Assembly (NCBI GenBank): GCA_041651995.1
Contig: JBAZID010000001.1
Span: 62,001-126,000 of the forward strand
Direction: 5' to 3'
Origin: Sulfuricella sp.
Lineage (GTDB): Bacteria > Pseudomonadota > Gammaproteobacteria > Burkholderiales > Sulfuricellaceae
DNA length: 64,000 bases
Position 1 is the first letter of the stretch; every line of letters begins with the position of its first letter. A program made the position numbers and the translations under genes. Below, piece after piece: positions 26,493 to 35,274 of this stretch. The notes beneath the pieces were generated by a model. The model saw only the letters and a program-made list of their open reading frames with translations, searched no databases and was not told where the DNA came from.

Positions 26493-27072
26493 GCGTCCGG
26501 CACTCCTTTCTGCCGATCCACCACAGGAAGAACAGGCTGGCCAGCAGGATGATCAGTACCGGCGCCACGTAGCCGTGGAGCAGGCTGAAGGCCTCCGCGC
26601 TGTTTCCATGGGCGAAATAGAGCGCCACGATGCGCGCCTGGTTGAGTGAGTAAATCAGCACGGTGCCGAGTGCCGCTCCCTTGAGCTTGGCGTAGCGCGG
26701 CATGGGATAGGCGAGAATCGCCGCCAGCAGGAGAAACAGGCTTTCCGTTCCTTCGCAACCGTTCAGCACCGAAAGCGAGCCATGGCTGGAGACGATGCGG
26801 TGCCCCTCTGCACGTGCCTGGTCCAGCGGTGCGATCCAGGCGATGGCTGCCGCGCTGGGCTTGACCGTGGCCAGGTCGATAACAACGGTTTCCACGGCGC
26901 TGCCGCGAGTCAGGGAGTAGGCAAATTGCAGGGCAAAAAAAAGCACGAGAAACAGGGCAGCGAAATTCAACTCGCGGCGCATGCTGCGTTTGCCGGGAGC
27001 GGCGCCTGGCTTGCCCTCTCCGGCAGCGGGATGATCAGGCATGTCCATTCGCGACGGGACTGCGCGCCTCAT
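26470..27072 (-). CDS. xrtH: exosortase H (IPTL-CTERM specific)
   Basis: The protein has 200 residues from the ATG at 27072, whose ATGA overlaps the protease stop. Several membrane helices carry the exosortase triad: Cys106 in VLNGCEGTESLFLLL, Arg147 in NQARIVALYF and His166 in LLHGYVAPV. The small size and the NGCEG form fit XrtH. Its immediate upstream neighbour ends in an IPTLxxWG-CTERM signal, the substrate class tied to XrtH. It should cleave that signal at the inner membrane. Confidence 0.88.
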   Translation of the reverse strand: MRRAVPSRMDMPDHPAAGEGKPGAAPGKRSMRRELNFAALFLVLFFALQFAYSLTRGSAVETVVIDLATVKPSAAAIAWIAPLDQARAEGHRIVSSHGSLSVLNGCEGTESLFLLLAAILAYPMPRYAKLKGAALGTVLIYSLNQARIVALYFAHGNSAEAFSLLHGYVAPVLIILLASLFFLWWIGRKECRTHGPLAPA

Positions 27073-29285
27073 GCAAGCGGGCGCTCCGGCCTTCTTGAAA
27101 ATGCCGCGCCCATCAGCAGCATGGCCATGAGGATCGCGCCCCATTCCGGCAGCGTGGGAATATCGCTGTCGGAGTTGCCAAATGGAGCAGCCAGGATCAG
27201 AACGGATGCCGTATCGTTGGCGGCCACGCTATCCGTCACATCGGAAGTGACGCCTGCGCTGTTCGTGATGCTGCCATCCGTCAATACATTCGCGACCAGA
27301 ATCACGGTGCTGCTGGCCCCGTTCGCCAGGGTTCCCAGATTGCACGTCACGACCGGACCGGCGATCAGGCAGGAAGATGAAGCGGACAGCAAATTGACGG
27401 ATGCGGGCAGGGTATCGGTCAGCACCACGTTGGTAGCGGACTGCGGGCCATTGTTGGTGACCGTCAGGGTATAGGTCACGGAGTCTCCCACCCTGGGGTT
27501 GGATGGGGTGACGCTTTGCGAGATGGACAGGTCTGCCTGCGCCGCTTCGTTAAGGTAGAAATTCAGCTGGATGTCGCCGGCCTGGCCCCCCAACCCGTCC
27601 ACGGCAATCTGGTATTCGGTGCCGGCGTAGGCCTGAAACAGCAAACCGCTGGTGTTGTTGGGGCTGCTGTCGTTGTCGTTGGCGGCGACGGGGGTCAGTC
27701 CGCTGACGCTGGCACCACTATAGACCGCCAGCAGGGTATCGAAATAGCTGCCATGGGTATCGAGCGATACCTGGCCGTTCGCTGGCGCCACCCACTTCCA
27801 CCATAGCGATGCGCCACCGGCATTGCCCGCATGATCGGGTTCGCCGGCCTCCTTGCTGGCAAGTATGCTGTGCCCGGCGGCGGCGCCCGAATTGCCCGTG
27901 AGCGGCGCCCGGCTGGCAAACAGGTCGTTGCCTGGCAACGCTGCGGCACGCAGGTTGATTCTGGGTTTCGTGATGCCGTTGCGAGGGTCGGTGATCATCG
28001 TCCCTGTGCCGGTCATGCGCGCGATGGTCTGGTCCGCGCTTTCGCTGCCGAACGCGGCACGCAGCACCGCCACGGAACCGGAGATATGCGGCGTGGCCTG
28101 GGAAGTTCCGGCATAGCTATAACCGGCGGAGGAAATCAGTGCCCCCGGGGCCAGAATCGTCAGGAAACTGGCGCTGTTGGAGAAACAGGCAACCTTGTCG
28201 GCCACGGTGGTCGTGTCAGTGCATGCCGCGAAGCTCATGCTCCCCACGTTGGCATCGTAAACCGCCCCCACGGAAACGGTGCCCGGCGTGCATGCCGGCA
28301 TGGTCACGCCATTGGTGTAGCCGTTGTTGCCGGATGCGACCACGGTAACGATGCCCGCGGCCTTGGCGCTTGCAATGGGCGTGACATAAGGATTGGTGGC
28401 GGCATTGCTGCAGGGCGAGATGTACTTGACGGAATCGCCCAGGCTCATGTTGATGGCGACGAGGTTAAGCGCCGTCCTGTTGGCAATGCCCCAGTCGATG
28501 GCAGCCAGTATCAGGGAATCCGAGGTATAGGCGTTGCTTCCGAACACGTTGATCACGGCAAGCTTCGTGGCAGGGGCGACCCCTGCCACGATCCCGGAGA
28601 CATTGGTGCCGTGGCCGAAGGAATCCAGCGCAACGCTGGAATCTGCGATGTTCTGGTAAAAATTCACCTTGCAACTGGCGGGCACCCCAGGAGTCGTGCA
28701 CGAGCCCAGGTCTGGCAGGGTGTAGTTCGCGCCGGTATCGATCACCATTACCGTGGTGCCGTTTCCGCTGTCACCCGCAGCGCTAACGAGAGGCTGGCTG
28801 ATCATGGGCAGGCTTTGGCTCAACTGCGTATATTTTTTCTCGTCCGGATAAACGGCGATGACATCGGGGCGCTGCAGCAGCGTTTGCAGCGCCCCTGGCG
28901 TCCGGAAGCGGATGAACGCCATGGGAAGGTGGCTGTAACCGAGAAGAAGTGCATGCTGGCCCTGTGGCAGGGCAGCGAGTACGGATTGCCTGAGCGTTTT
29001 GTAGCGGTCTGCCTTGACGGCCTGGATTTCATCGCTGTCCGTCTTCAGCCCGCGCTTGCTGCGCAGAGCGGCGGCTTCCCGTTGAACGGCGGCATCATCG
29101 AACAGAACGAGCAGGTCCTGCTGCTCGCCGCGCTGAATCTTCTGAATAATGGCCGCGGGCGCTTTTTGCAATGCGTCCGGCTCCGCTGCGTCAGCCTCTC
29201 GGGGCATGAGCGCGGACAGGATGCCGAGCATCAGGAAAAATACCGCAGAAGTCCTGCACATACTGCTGATCCCTTGCCTCAACAT
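27069..29285 (-). CDS. subtilisin-like S8 protease with IPTL-CTERM sorting signal
   Basis: The protein has 738 residues. After a signal peptide and an inhibitor-like propeptide (about 45-150), the S8 domain carries Asp183 (VMVIDTGAN), His225 (DSFGHGTNVSGI), an oxyanion Asn (ASGNNG) and Ser395 (YAGTSQATPHISG). A jelly-roll pre-peptidase-like domain (about 450-575, GASLWWKWVAP) and a DUF11 repeat (about 580-700, ADLSISQSVTPSNPRVGDSVTYT) follow. The C-terminus DIPTLPEWGAILMAMLLMG then RRPER is an IPTL-CTERM signal. The triad is complete, so it is probably active at the cell surface. An ATG at 29261 is an alternative start. The xrtH gene is translationally coupled to it. Confidence 0.92.
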   Translation of the reverse strand: MLRQGISSMCRTSAVFFLMLGILSALMPREADAAEPDALQKAPAAIIQKIQRGEQQDLLVLFDDAAVQREAAALRSKRGLKTDSDEIQAVKADRYKTLRQSVLAALPQGQHALLLGYSHLPMAFIRFRTPGALQTLLQRPDVIAVYPDEKKYTQLSQSLPMISQPLVSAAGDSGNGTTVMVIDTGANYTLPDLGSCTTPGVPASCKVNFYQNIADSSVALDSFGHGTNVSGIVAGVAPATKLAVINVFGSNAYTSDSLILAAIDWGIANRTALNLVAINMSLGDSVKYISPCSNAATNPYVTPIASAKAAGIVTVVASGNNGYTNGVTMPACTPGTVSVGAVYDANVGSMSFAACTDTTTVADKVACFSNSASFLTILAPGALISSAGYSYAGTSQATPHISGSVAVLRAAFGSESADQTIARMTGTGTMITDPRNGITKPRINLRAAALPGNDLFASRAPLTGNSGAAAGHSILASKEAGEPDHAGNAGGASLWWKWVAPANGQVSLDTHGSYFDTLLAVYSGASVSGLTPVAANDNDSSPNNTSGLLFQAYAGTEYQIAVDGLGGQAGDIQLNFYLNEAAQADLSISQSVTPSNPRVGDSVTYTLTVTNNGPQSATNVVLTDTLPASVNLLSASSSCLIAGPVVTCNLGTLANGASSTVILVANVLTDGSITNSAGVTSDVTDSVAANDTASVLILAAPFGNSDSDIPTLPEWGAILMAMLLMGAAFSRRPERPLA

Positions 29286-29296
29286 TATCCCATTGA

Positions 29297-29330
29297 ACCG
29301 CTGAACAAGCGGTCATTGCCCCCGATGGGG
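29297..29330 (-). promoter_or_regulatory. two leader hairpins upstream of the IPTL protease
   Basis: ACCGCT (29297-29302) pairs with AGCGGT (29308-29313), and CCCC (29320-29323) pairs with GGGG (29327-29330). Both lie within 45 bases of the start codon, so they would be in the leader mRNA. Any control role is a guess. Confidence 0.3.
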
Positions 29331-29476
29331 ATTCCGGTCCACTACGGGGGCTGAGAAACCCGGCATGCCCTGCCCCTACTGTAGAGGAAAAATGTGACAG
29401 TTCGCCTGGGGCGGGCGCACCCAATACTAGTCCGTTAGGTTCACGAATCGGGCATGCGCCGCTACGATGGGGCCAC

Positions 29477-29602
29477 ATGTAGGTTGGGTTAGGCGCGGCT
29501 TTTAGCGCCGTAACCCAACAGACCCAATCTTCCCTTTAAACACCGGTTTTGAATATTTGGGTTTGTTGGGTTACGCGATAAAGCCGCTAACCCAACCTAC
29601 AT
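29477..29602. repeat. paired TGTAGGTTGGGTTAG palindrome (126 bp)
   Basis: ATGTAGGTTGGGTTAGGCGC opens the unit and GCTAACCCAACCTACAT closes it as an inverse. Inner arms 'taacccaacagaccc' and 'gggtttgttgggtta' also pair. The whole unit could fold as one long cruciform. Confidence 0.85.
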
Positions 29603-29662
29603 CTGGCCCAATTAAATAAACCGTATTCGATTTAACCCGGATTATTATTTAGAGCCAAAAAC

Positions 29663-29741
29663 CACTGTGGGAGCGGCGCCCTTGTCCTCGGGTGCTTTGG
29701 CCGGGGGCTCGCCGCGATTTGTGGCCGAATTCGCGCCGGGG
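29663..29741. repeat. partial copy of GC-rich palindromic block
   Basis: 'cactgtgggagcggcgcc', 'gccgcgattt' and 'attcgcgccggggg' match, in the same order, the ends of the block at 21855-22001, with the middle missing. Confidence 0.6.
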
Positions 29742-29744
29742 GAA

Positions 29745-30668
29745 CTACCTGGCGGCGCCTTTCAGGGTGGAAAGAGAAATTTCATTGACTGTGACGGGTG
29801 TTTTTTCGACTAGTTGCTTCAGGTACTTTTGTTCGTTTTCGGCCCCCTTGTTCATGCGCAGGTGCTGCACCAGCTTATCCCTGACCTCGGGGAGCGTCTG
29901 TTGGGCGGACGCCTTGCGTTCGAGCAGCTTCAACACATGCCAGCCATTTTGCGCCTTCACCGGCTTGCTGATTTCACCGGCGCCAAGTCCCTGGATGACG
30001 GTGCGGATTTCGGGTATCAGCGCATCATCCGCCAGCCACCCCATATCGCCCCCCCTGGCCGCGCTTTCGGCATGCACCGAATGCTTGCGGGCGAGACCGG
30101 AAAAATCCGCGCCCGTTTCCCGAGCCAATTTCCACAGTTCGTCAGCCCGTTGGGCAGCGGCTTCAGACTCTTTCGGGCCGGTGCTGTTATCCGCCACGTA
30201 TATCTGCTGAAGATGGAACCGGGCGGGCTGCATGAAGCGTGATTTATTGGCTTCGTACGCGGCCTTGATTTCCGGTTCCGATGGATAGTCCGCGGATGGA
30301 CGTGCCTGATTGTTGACAAAACTGGACACGACCACCCCCTCCTTCGCCACTTCGATCTGCTGTCTGACTTCCGGCCGCTTGTCCCATTCCTTGCGCCTTG
30401 CTTCCTCCAGCACCTTGCGCCGCAATAATTCCCCGCGCAACGCCTGATCGATCTGCGCCATCGAGGGCAATGCTTCGCTCCCCTTCAAGCCGAGTATCTG
30501 CTCGACCTCGCCCCGCCTGATTTCAAGGTTTCCCATCTTGGCAACCACCTCACCCTTGGCATCCGGCTTTGCATCTGCGGCGCCAGCGGCAGTGGCGGAC
30601 AAGAACAGGGCCGCACACAGAAAAATGGAAGGAGTTTTGCCGGGAATATGTTTGCTGATTGATTTCAT
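29745..30668 (-). CDS. parvulin-type peptidyl-prolyl isomerase
   Basis: The protein has 307 residues. The signal peptide ends near AAGAADA. A SurA-N-like helical part (about 40-140) is followed by a rotamase/parvulin domain (about 145-255) with RFHLQQIYVA, FSGLARKHSVHAESAARGGDMGWL and ISKPVKAQNGWHVLKLLE. A helical tail closes it. It should assist folding of exported proteins in the periplasm. Similar isomerases (EpsD family) occur in XrtB loci, and EpsD is one possible identity, but no lipobox is seen here. Confidence 0.85.
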   Translation of the reverse strand: MKSISKHIPGKTPSIFLCAALFLSATAAGAADAKPDAKGEVVAKMGNLEIRRGEVEQILGLKGSEALPSMAQIDQALRGELLRRKVLEEARRKEWDKRPEVRQQIEVAKEGVVVSSFVNNQARPSADYPSEPEIKAAYEANKSRFMQPARFHLQQIYVADNSTGPKESEAAAQRADELWKLARETGADFSGLARKHSVHAESAARGGDMGWLADDALIPEIRTVIQGLGAGEISKPVKAQNGWHVLKLLERKASAQQTLPEVRDKLVQHLRMNKGAENEQKYLKQLVEKTPVTVNEISLSTLKGAAR

Positions 30669-30788
30669 GGCTGGCTTTTCGGTTTGAACGTGGGAGGAAT
30701 GAGCGGCGAAATGATACGGGTCAATTATTAATCATTGATGACAACAGGCATCACCCTGGAAACCCTGGCTGAAGCGGCCAGACAGCGC

Positions 30789-31763
30789 TCATGAGCGCTC
30801 CTTGCGCAGCCCGAATCCTCCCAGCAGCGCGGCGAATCCGGCCAGCCAGACATAGCCGGACTGCGTCTCCTTTTCCACTGGGGTGGATATGACCTGCTTG
30901 ATCCAGTCCGTGTACGCCGGCACCCACATGCCACCCGCAAGGGAGCCGAAATGGGGAGGCACGGCCCCATGCGTCTGACTCAGCTGAAAAGTGTTGATCC
31001 CGGCGACCAGCCAGCGCCCGTTTTCGTAGACGAGCGCGGGGCTGCCGGAGTCACCGCTGGCGAGAGTCGTCTCCAGTTTATTGCCGAGCGAAGGCCCTCC
31101 CATCGCGCCCAGGCGTCCGGCCGGGTCGTCGAAATCGAACAGATAGGCCTTGGGGAATTCGAAACGTCTGGCCGCGGGAAGAAACAGGTCGATCACGTTC
31201 TGCCCCACCCGTTTCACCGTGGCGCCAGCCGGCACGGTGATCCCCTTTGCTCCGTTCCCGGAGGCGCCATATCCGACCAGGGTGATGATGGTGCCGATCT
31301 CAGCCGGTTCCGAGAGCAGGCCGTAGATAGGCGTTGACGGCGGAAGGCCGGAAGAAAGCCGCACCAGTGCGATATCGTTGAACGCGATGCCGTCCTTGCG
31401 AAATCCGCTGTACGACGGGTGGACGTAGGTGGCGGCGGCAGGAATCCGGTAAGCCATGTCTCCGGTCGAATTCAGGTTGAATACGATATCGTTTGCTGAC
31501 GCGCCGGAAACAACATGCGCAGCGGTAAGCACGAAGTGCGGGGAGATCGCGACCGCGCTGTAGGTGCCGCCCTTGACCGAAATGCTGCCCACCCCGCCCC
31601 AGGGCGAAGACGCGACATTGGGGTCGGCTCGCAGCGGTGGCGAATCCAGCGGATCTGCCGCCGGGTCACCGGCCATGATCGAGAATGCCGGCCCGGAGCA
31701 GAGCGCGGTCAGCAGGGCCAGCAGCCGGAAAATGGCAAAACCGGGACGTGCCACGGCGCTCAC
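30789..31763 (-). CDS. trypsin-like serine protease with C-terminal sorting-like tail
   Basis: The protein has 324 residues from a GTG start with AGG upstream. The signal peptide ends near GPAFS. The chymotrypsin-fold triad is intact: His83 (LTAAHVVSG), Asp130 (NDIALVRL) and Ser239 (ASGDSGSPALV). The C-terminus is a short helix, GYVWLAGFAALLGGFGL, then RKERS. This shape matches sorting tails, but no PEP or IPTL motif is present and only a loose GlyGly-CTERM resemblance is seen. It may be released or anchored by an unidentified sorting enzyme, or simply be membrane-held. Confidence 0.82.
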   Translation of the reverse strand: MSAVARPGFAIFRLLALLTALCSGPAFSIMAGDPAADPLDSPPLRADPNVASSPWGGVGSISVKGGTYSAVAISPHFVLTAAHVVSGASANDIVFNLNSTGDMAYRIPAAATYVHPSYSGFRKDGIAFNDIALVRLSSGLPPSTPIYGLLSEPAEIGTIITLVGYGASGNGAKGITVPAGATVKRVGQNVIDLFLPAARRFEFPKAYLFDFDDPAGRLGAMGGPSLGNKLETTLASGDSGSPALVYENGRWLVAGINTFQLSQTHGAVPPHFGSLAGGMWVPAYTDWIKQVISTPVEKETQSGYVWLAGFAALLGGFGLRKERS

Positions 31764-31781
31764 CGGCCTGACCTCATCGCT

Positions 31782-32057
31782 TCAGGACAAATCATCATGA
31801 TCATCCAGGCCCATTCCATCGGGAGGATAGCCCTCGTGTATGCCGGGAATCCTTTTGCGCAGGCCATCCAGCGTTCTGCCCGGCGTATCCTGCTGGTAAA
31901 AATCGGCATCCTGATCGAGCGCGCCTTCTTCCTCGGAGTCAGCTTCGCTTTCACTGAAAGGTGCGGTCCAATATCCCATATCAGGCAACCGGCGTCCGGG
32001 CCGCAGAGAATCACGCCCGGCCGTACACATCATCAAAACGCACGATATCGTCTTCAC
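31782..32057 (-). CDS. possible small acidic protein
   Basis: An open frame ends at 31782 and can begin at a GTG (32057) or ATGs such as 32033 and 31979. The last 60 residues are strongly acidic (SESEADSEEEGALDQDAD, DDHDDLS) and do not look like repeat-derived sequence. It overlaps the end of manC and stops 18 bases before the protease start. No ribosome site is convincing. It may be a real hypothetical protein or a chance frame. Confidence 0.3.
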   Translation of the reverse strand: MKTISCVLMMCTAGRDSLRPGRRLPDMGYWTAPFSESEADSEEEGALDQDADFYQQDTPGRTLDGLRKRIPGIHEGYPPDGMGLDDHDDLS

Positions 32058-33471
32058 CCAGATATTCGCCGCTCTGCACTTCGATCATCACCAGATCCAT
32101 CAGTCCCGGGTTGACCAGGCGGTGTTTATGACCGGCGGGGATATACGTGGATTCATTGGTTCTGATCAGCAGCTCCTTGTCATCGTTGACGATGCTCGCC
32201 GTGCCGCTCACCACCACCCAGTGCTCGCTGCGGTGGTAGTGCATTTGCAGCGAAAGCGCAGCGCCCGGTTTGACGACGATGCGTTTGATCTTGAAATTCG
32301 TGCTTTCTTCCAGCACGGTGTAGGTGCCCCAGGGGCGGGCAACCGTGCGGTGCAGTTTGTAGCTGTCGTGGTTCATCAGCTTGAGTTGCTGCACCACTTT
32401 TTTTACGTCCTGGGCATGGTCCCGGTTCGCCACGAGCAGGGCATCCGGGGTGTCGATAATCATGATGTTGTCGAGGCCAATGGCGGCAATCATGCGGCCT
32501 TCGCTTTGGATGAAGGAGTTGCCGACATCGACCAGCACGGCTTCTCCAATGACGCGGTTGCCCGCGTTGTCGGGTGCGGAGAGTTCGCTGATGGCGTTCC
32601 ACGAGCCGATATCGCTCCAGCCGAAGCGGCCGGGCACAACAACGACACTCCCTCTCCCCCCCTGCCCCTCTCCCACGCGGGGGGAAGGGAGCGATGCGGG
32701 TTCCATGAGGGCGTAGTCGATGGAGTTTTCGGGGATGGCGGCAAAGGTGTCCGGGTCGATTTCGACCATGGCGGTGTTGTTCGGGGTTGCTGCTCGGGTG
32801 GCTTCCCAGCATTGTTGGGCGTGCTGGTAAATTTCAGGCGCATGGAGTTTGAATTGTTCCAGAACCGTGCCGGCCTTGAAGCAGAACATGCCGGAGTTCC
32901 ACAGGTAGCGGCCGGAGCTGACATATTCCTGGGCGGTTTCATAGGAAGGCTTTTCCACGAAACGTTTGACGACGTTACCTTCCGCCTCGATGTAGCCAAA
33001 CCCGGTTTCCGGGGCGGTGGGGACGATGCCGAAGGTGACCAGTTGACCAAGTTCCGCAAACTCCGCAGCCTGTTTTACCGCTGCGGCGAAAGCGCCATGG
33101 TCTTCGATCAAATGGTCTGCGGGCAGAACCAGCAGGGTGGCCTCGTTGCCGTGTTCGGCAGCGATCTTGAAGGCGCCCAGGGCGATGGCGGCGGCGGTGT
33201 TGCGGCCGAAGGGTTCGAGCAGGAAGGTGTCTCTTACACCGGGAAATTTTCTTCTGGCGGGCTGATATTCATCCCGGCTTTTGAAGTAATACTCGCGGTT
33301 GGTGATGGTCAGCACTTCGCTCACGCCTTCGAGCGAAGCTGCGCGGGCAAAAGTCTTGTGCAACAGGCTCTGTCCGTCGGGGAGCTTCATGAAGGGCTTG
33401 GGGTGCGATTCGCGGGAAGTCGGCCACAGACGTGTGCCGGCTCCGCCGGAGAGAATGATGGGTATCAGCAT
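32011..33471 (-). CDS. manC: mannose-1-phosphate guanylyltransferase / mannose-6-phosphate isomerase
   Basis: The protein has about 486 residues. The N-terminal nucleotidyltransferase starts MLIPIILSGGAGTRLWPTSR and includes KPFMKL and FVEKPSYETAQEYV. The C-terminal cupin isomerase domain is RPWGTYTVLEES, LSLQMHYHRSEHWVV. It makes GDP-mannose, the feedstock of Gmd and Fcl in this locus. Between residues of about 258-275 it carries an extra SLPSPRVGEGQGGRGS stretch just before the conserved GWSDIGSW, which comes from a GC-rich palindrome. The start at 33471 was chosen because family members begin with this motif. Confidence 0.93.
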   Translation of the reverse strand: MLIPIILSGGAGTRLWPTSRESHPKPFMKLPDGQSLLHKTFARAASLEGVSEVLTITNREYYFKSRDEYQPARRKFPGVRDTFLLEPFGRNTAAAIALGAFKIAAEHGNEATLLVLPADHLIEDHGAFAAAVKQAAEFAELGQLVTFGIVPTAPETGFGYIEAEGNVVKRFVEKPSYETAQEYVSSGRYLWNSGMFCFKAGTVLEQFKLHAPEIYQHAQQCWEATRAATPNNTAMVEIDPDTFAAIPENSIDYALMEPASLPSPRVGEGQGGRGSVVVVPGRFGWSDIGSWNAISELSAPDNAGNRVIGEAVLVDVGNSFIQSEGRMIAAIGLDNIMIIDTPDALLVANRDHAQDVKKVVQQLKLMNHDSYKLHRTVARPWGTYTVLEESTNFKIKRIVVKPGAALSLQMHYHRSEHWVVVSGTASIVNDDKELLIRTNESTYIPAGHKHRLVNPGLMDLVMIEVQSGEYLGEDDIVRFDDVYGRA

Positions 33472-33497
33472 GGTGAGCGGGGTCCGGTTAATTGAGT

Positions 33498-34901
33498 TCA
33501 ATAGGCATTGCGATCTCTCGCTACCACCAGAACGGTCTTTAGAATGATCATGAGATCAAAAGTTATCGACCAGTTGCGCAGGTAATCGATGTCGTACTGA
33601 ATGCGCGCCTGCATCTTGTCGACTGTTTCGGTTTCCCCTCGCAGGCCGTTCACCTGCGCCCAGCCAGTGATGCCCGGCTTGACCTTGTGCCGGATCATGT
33701 AGCCTTTGACCAGTTTGCGGTACAGCTCGTTATGGGCCACTGCGTGAGGGCGCGGCCCAACGATACTCATCTGGCCGGTCAGGACATTAAGGAATTGCGG
33801 CAGCTCGTCCAGGGAAGTGCGGCGCAGGAAGGAACCAAATGGGGTAATGCGTTTATCCGTGCGTTTTGCCTGCTCGATCGTGGGACCATCCTCGCATACC
33901 GTCATGGAGCGAAACTTGCAGACCACGATCTCCTTCCCGTCCAGGCCGTAGCGGCGCTGGCGGAAAAGCACGGGGCCGGGCGAGCCCAGTTTTACCCCGA
34001 TCGCAATTGCGATCATCACCGGCATAATCAGCAACAGGATGATGCTCGCGATGACTAAATCGCTCGCCCGCTTCAACAAACCGTTAATACCGTAGAGCGG
34101 CGTTTCGCATACCGCCACCACTGGAATCCCGTGAATATGATCGATGCGCGCCTGGATCAGGTCGGAAACGAAAATATCCGGCACGAAATAAATGGATGCG
34201 GTGGTATCGCGAAGATCGTCAAGCAACTTCAATATTCTGGGTTGGGACGCCATCGGCAGGGCAATGTAGATAATGTCGATGCCGCCGTACTGAGCGCGCT
34301 CGACCAGATTATCCATGCCCCCGAGTATCTTCCCATGCGTGATCGTTCCGATCCGCGATGGTGAGCGATCATCGTAAAAGCCTTCGAATGTAATCCCCAG
34401 GTGCGACCCGTTGTTCAGCTCGCGCGCCAAGGTCTGGCCCAGTTCGCTTGCGCCGACGATCACGGCATTGCGCATGCTTCCTTCCATTTCCAGAATACTC
34501 GGCACCAGCCGGTGCATGACCCTGTGGGCGAAAAACAGGGCCACCGGGGTCAGCAAAGCCCAGGTAGCGACGAGATCCTCGGGGAATACGTCGCTGTAAC
34601 CGGAGGCCAGGCCGAAGAGAAACAGGATTCCCACCGTGGTCAGCCAGGGCATGGCGATCTCGTTGCCGAAAGACTTCAGGCTCAACGACGGCCACTTGCC
34701 GGGAAAGGTGAGGGAGAAAACAATCAGGGAAAAAACCAGGTATGGCCCCCTGAACTCTTCGCCCCACACCGCCGCCACCGTGACCAGCATCAGGATGGCA
34801 ACGAAGGGGTCGAGCAGAAGCTTGATCAGGGAAAGCAAGGATAGCTGCTTCCTGAAAAGGAAATTGTTCTCACCTTGGAGCATATTAAATCGTGTCGACA
34901 T
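33498..34901 (-). CDS. undecaprenyl-phosphate sugar phosphotransferase (WcaJ/WbaP type)
   Basis: The protein has 467 residues. The N-terminal half has about four membrane helices and a Rossmann-like CoA-binding-type domain (about 140-255, AVIVGASELGQTLARELN). After one more helix comes the bacterial sugar transferase domain (about 275-467): LFRQRRYGLDGKEIVVCKFRSM, TSLDELPQFLNVLTGQMSIVGPRP and KPGITGWAQVNGLRGET. It moves the first sugar phosphate, probably glucose-1-phosphate, onto the lipid carrier and so starts each repeat unit. It ends 26 bases before the manC start. Confidence 0.93.
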   Translation of the reverse strand: MSTRFNMLQGENNFLFRKQLSLLSLIKLLLDPFVAILMLVTVAAVWGEEFRGPYLVFSLIVFSLTFPGKWPSLSLKSFGNEIAMPWLTTVGILFLFGLASGYSDVFPEDLVATWALLTPVALFFAHRVMHRLVPSILEMEGSMRNAVIVGASELGQTLARELNNGSHLGITFEGFYDDRSPSRIGTITHGKILGGMDNLVERAQYGGIDIIYIALPMASQPRILKLLDDLRDTTASIYFVPDIFVSDLIQARIDHIHGIPVVAVCETPLYGINGLLKRASDLVIASIILLLIMPVMIAIAIGVKLGSPGPVLFRQRRYGLDGKEIVVCKFRSMTVCEDGPTIEQAKRTDKRITPFGSFLRRTSLDELPQFLNVLTGQMSIVGPRPHAVAHNELYRKLVKGYMIRHKVKPGITGWAQVNGLRGETETVDKMQARIQYDIDYLRNWSITFDLMIILKTVLVVARDRNAY

Positions 34902-35274
34902 GTGCGGTGCGAATCCAGTCTTTTCAGAGTGACGCTTCAGAACATCGGGAGAATGACGGCAAGAACGCGCCCTGTGCCAAACAACACTGCGCTTGAATTG
35001 AGAGGGGAACTCTATCAGCGATATATTTTAGATTTATGACATGATAAATCGCCGTGTCCGGGCGGACGGCGTGAAGAGCGGCGTTACCGCTGGCGAGTTT
35101 GAATTACGGCCTGAAAGACTGAACGACGCGCCTCATGTAGGTTGGGTTAGGCGCGTTTTTTGCGCCGTAACCCAACAAACCCAAAATTCAAGAACAGGTT
35201 TCGAAGTTTGGGTTTGTTGGGTTACCCCCGGCCAAATCACCCGAGGACAAGCGCGATAAGGCCGCTAACCCAAC
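34902..35274. other. intergenic region, mostly repeat
   Basis: There is no gene here. Bases 34902-35130 would hold the promoter of the sugar phosphotransferase gene, with AT-rich patches around 35020-35045. The rest is a paired palindrome that continues into the PEP-CTERM gene end. Confidence 0.5.

Larger units (their letters stand above)
29286..29744. other. intergenic region with leader hairpins and repeats
   Basis: There is no gene here. Next to the protease start are two stem-loops in its leader. Further up lies 'aatactagtccgttaggttc', unassigned. Then come a paired TGTAGGTTGGGTTAG element (29477-29602) and a partial copy of the GC-rich block (29663-29741) that reaches the end of the isomerase gene. 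Confidence 0.55.
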
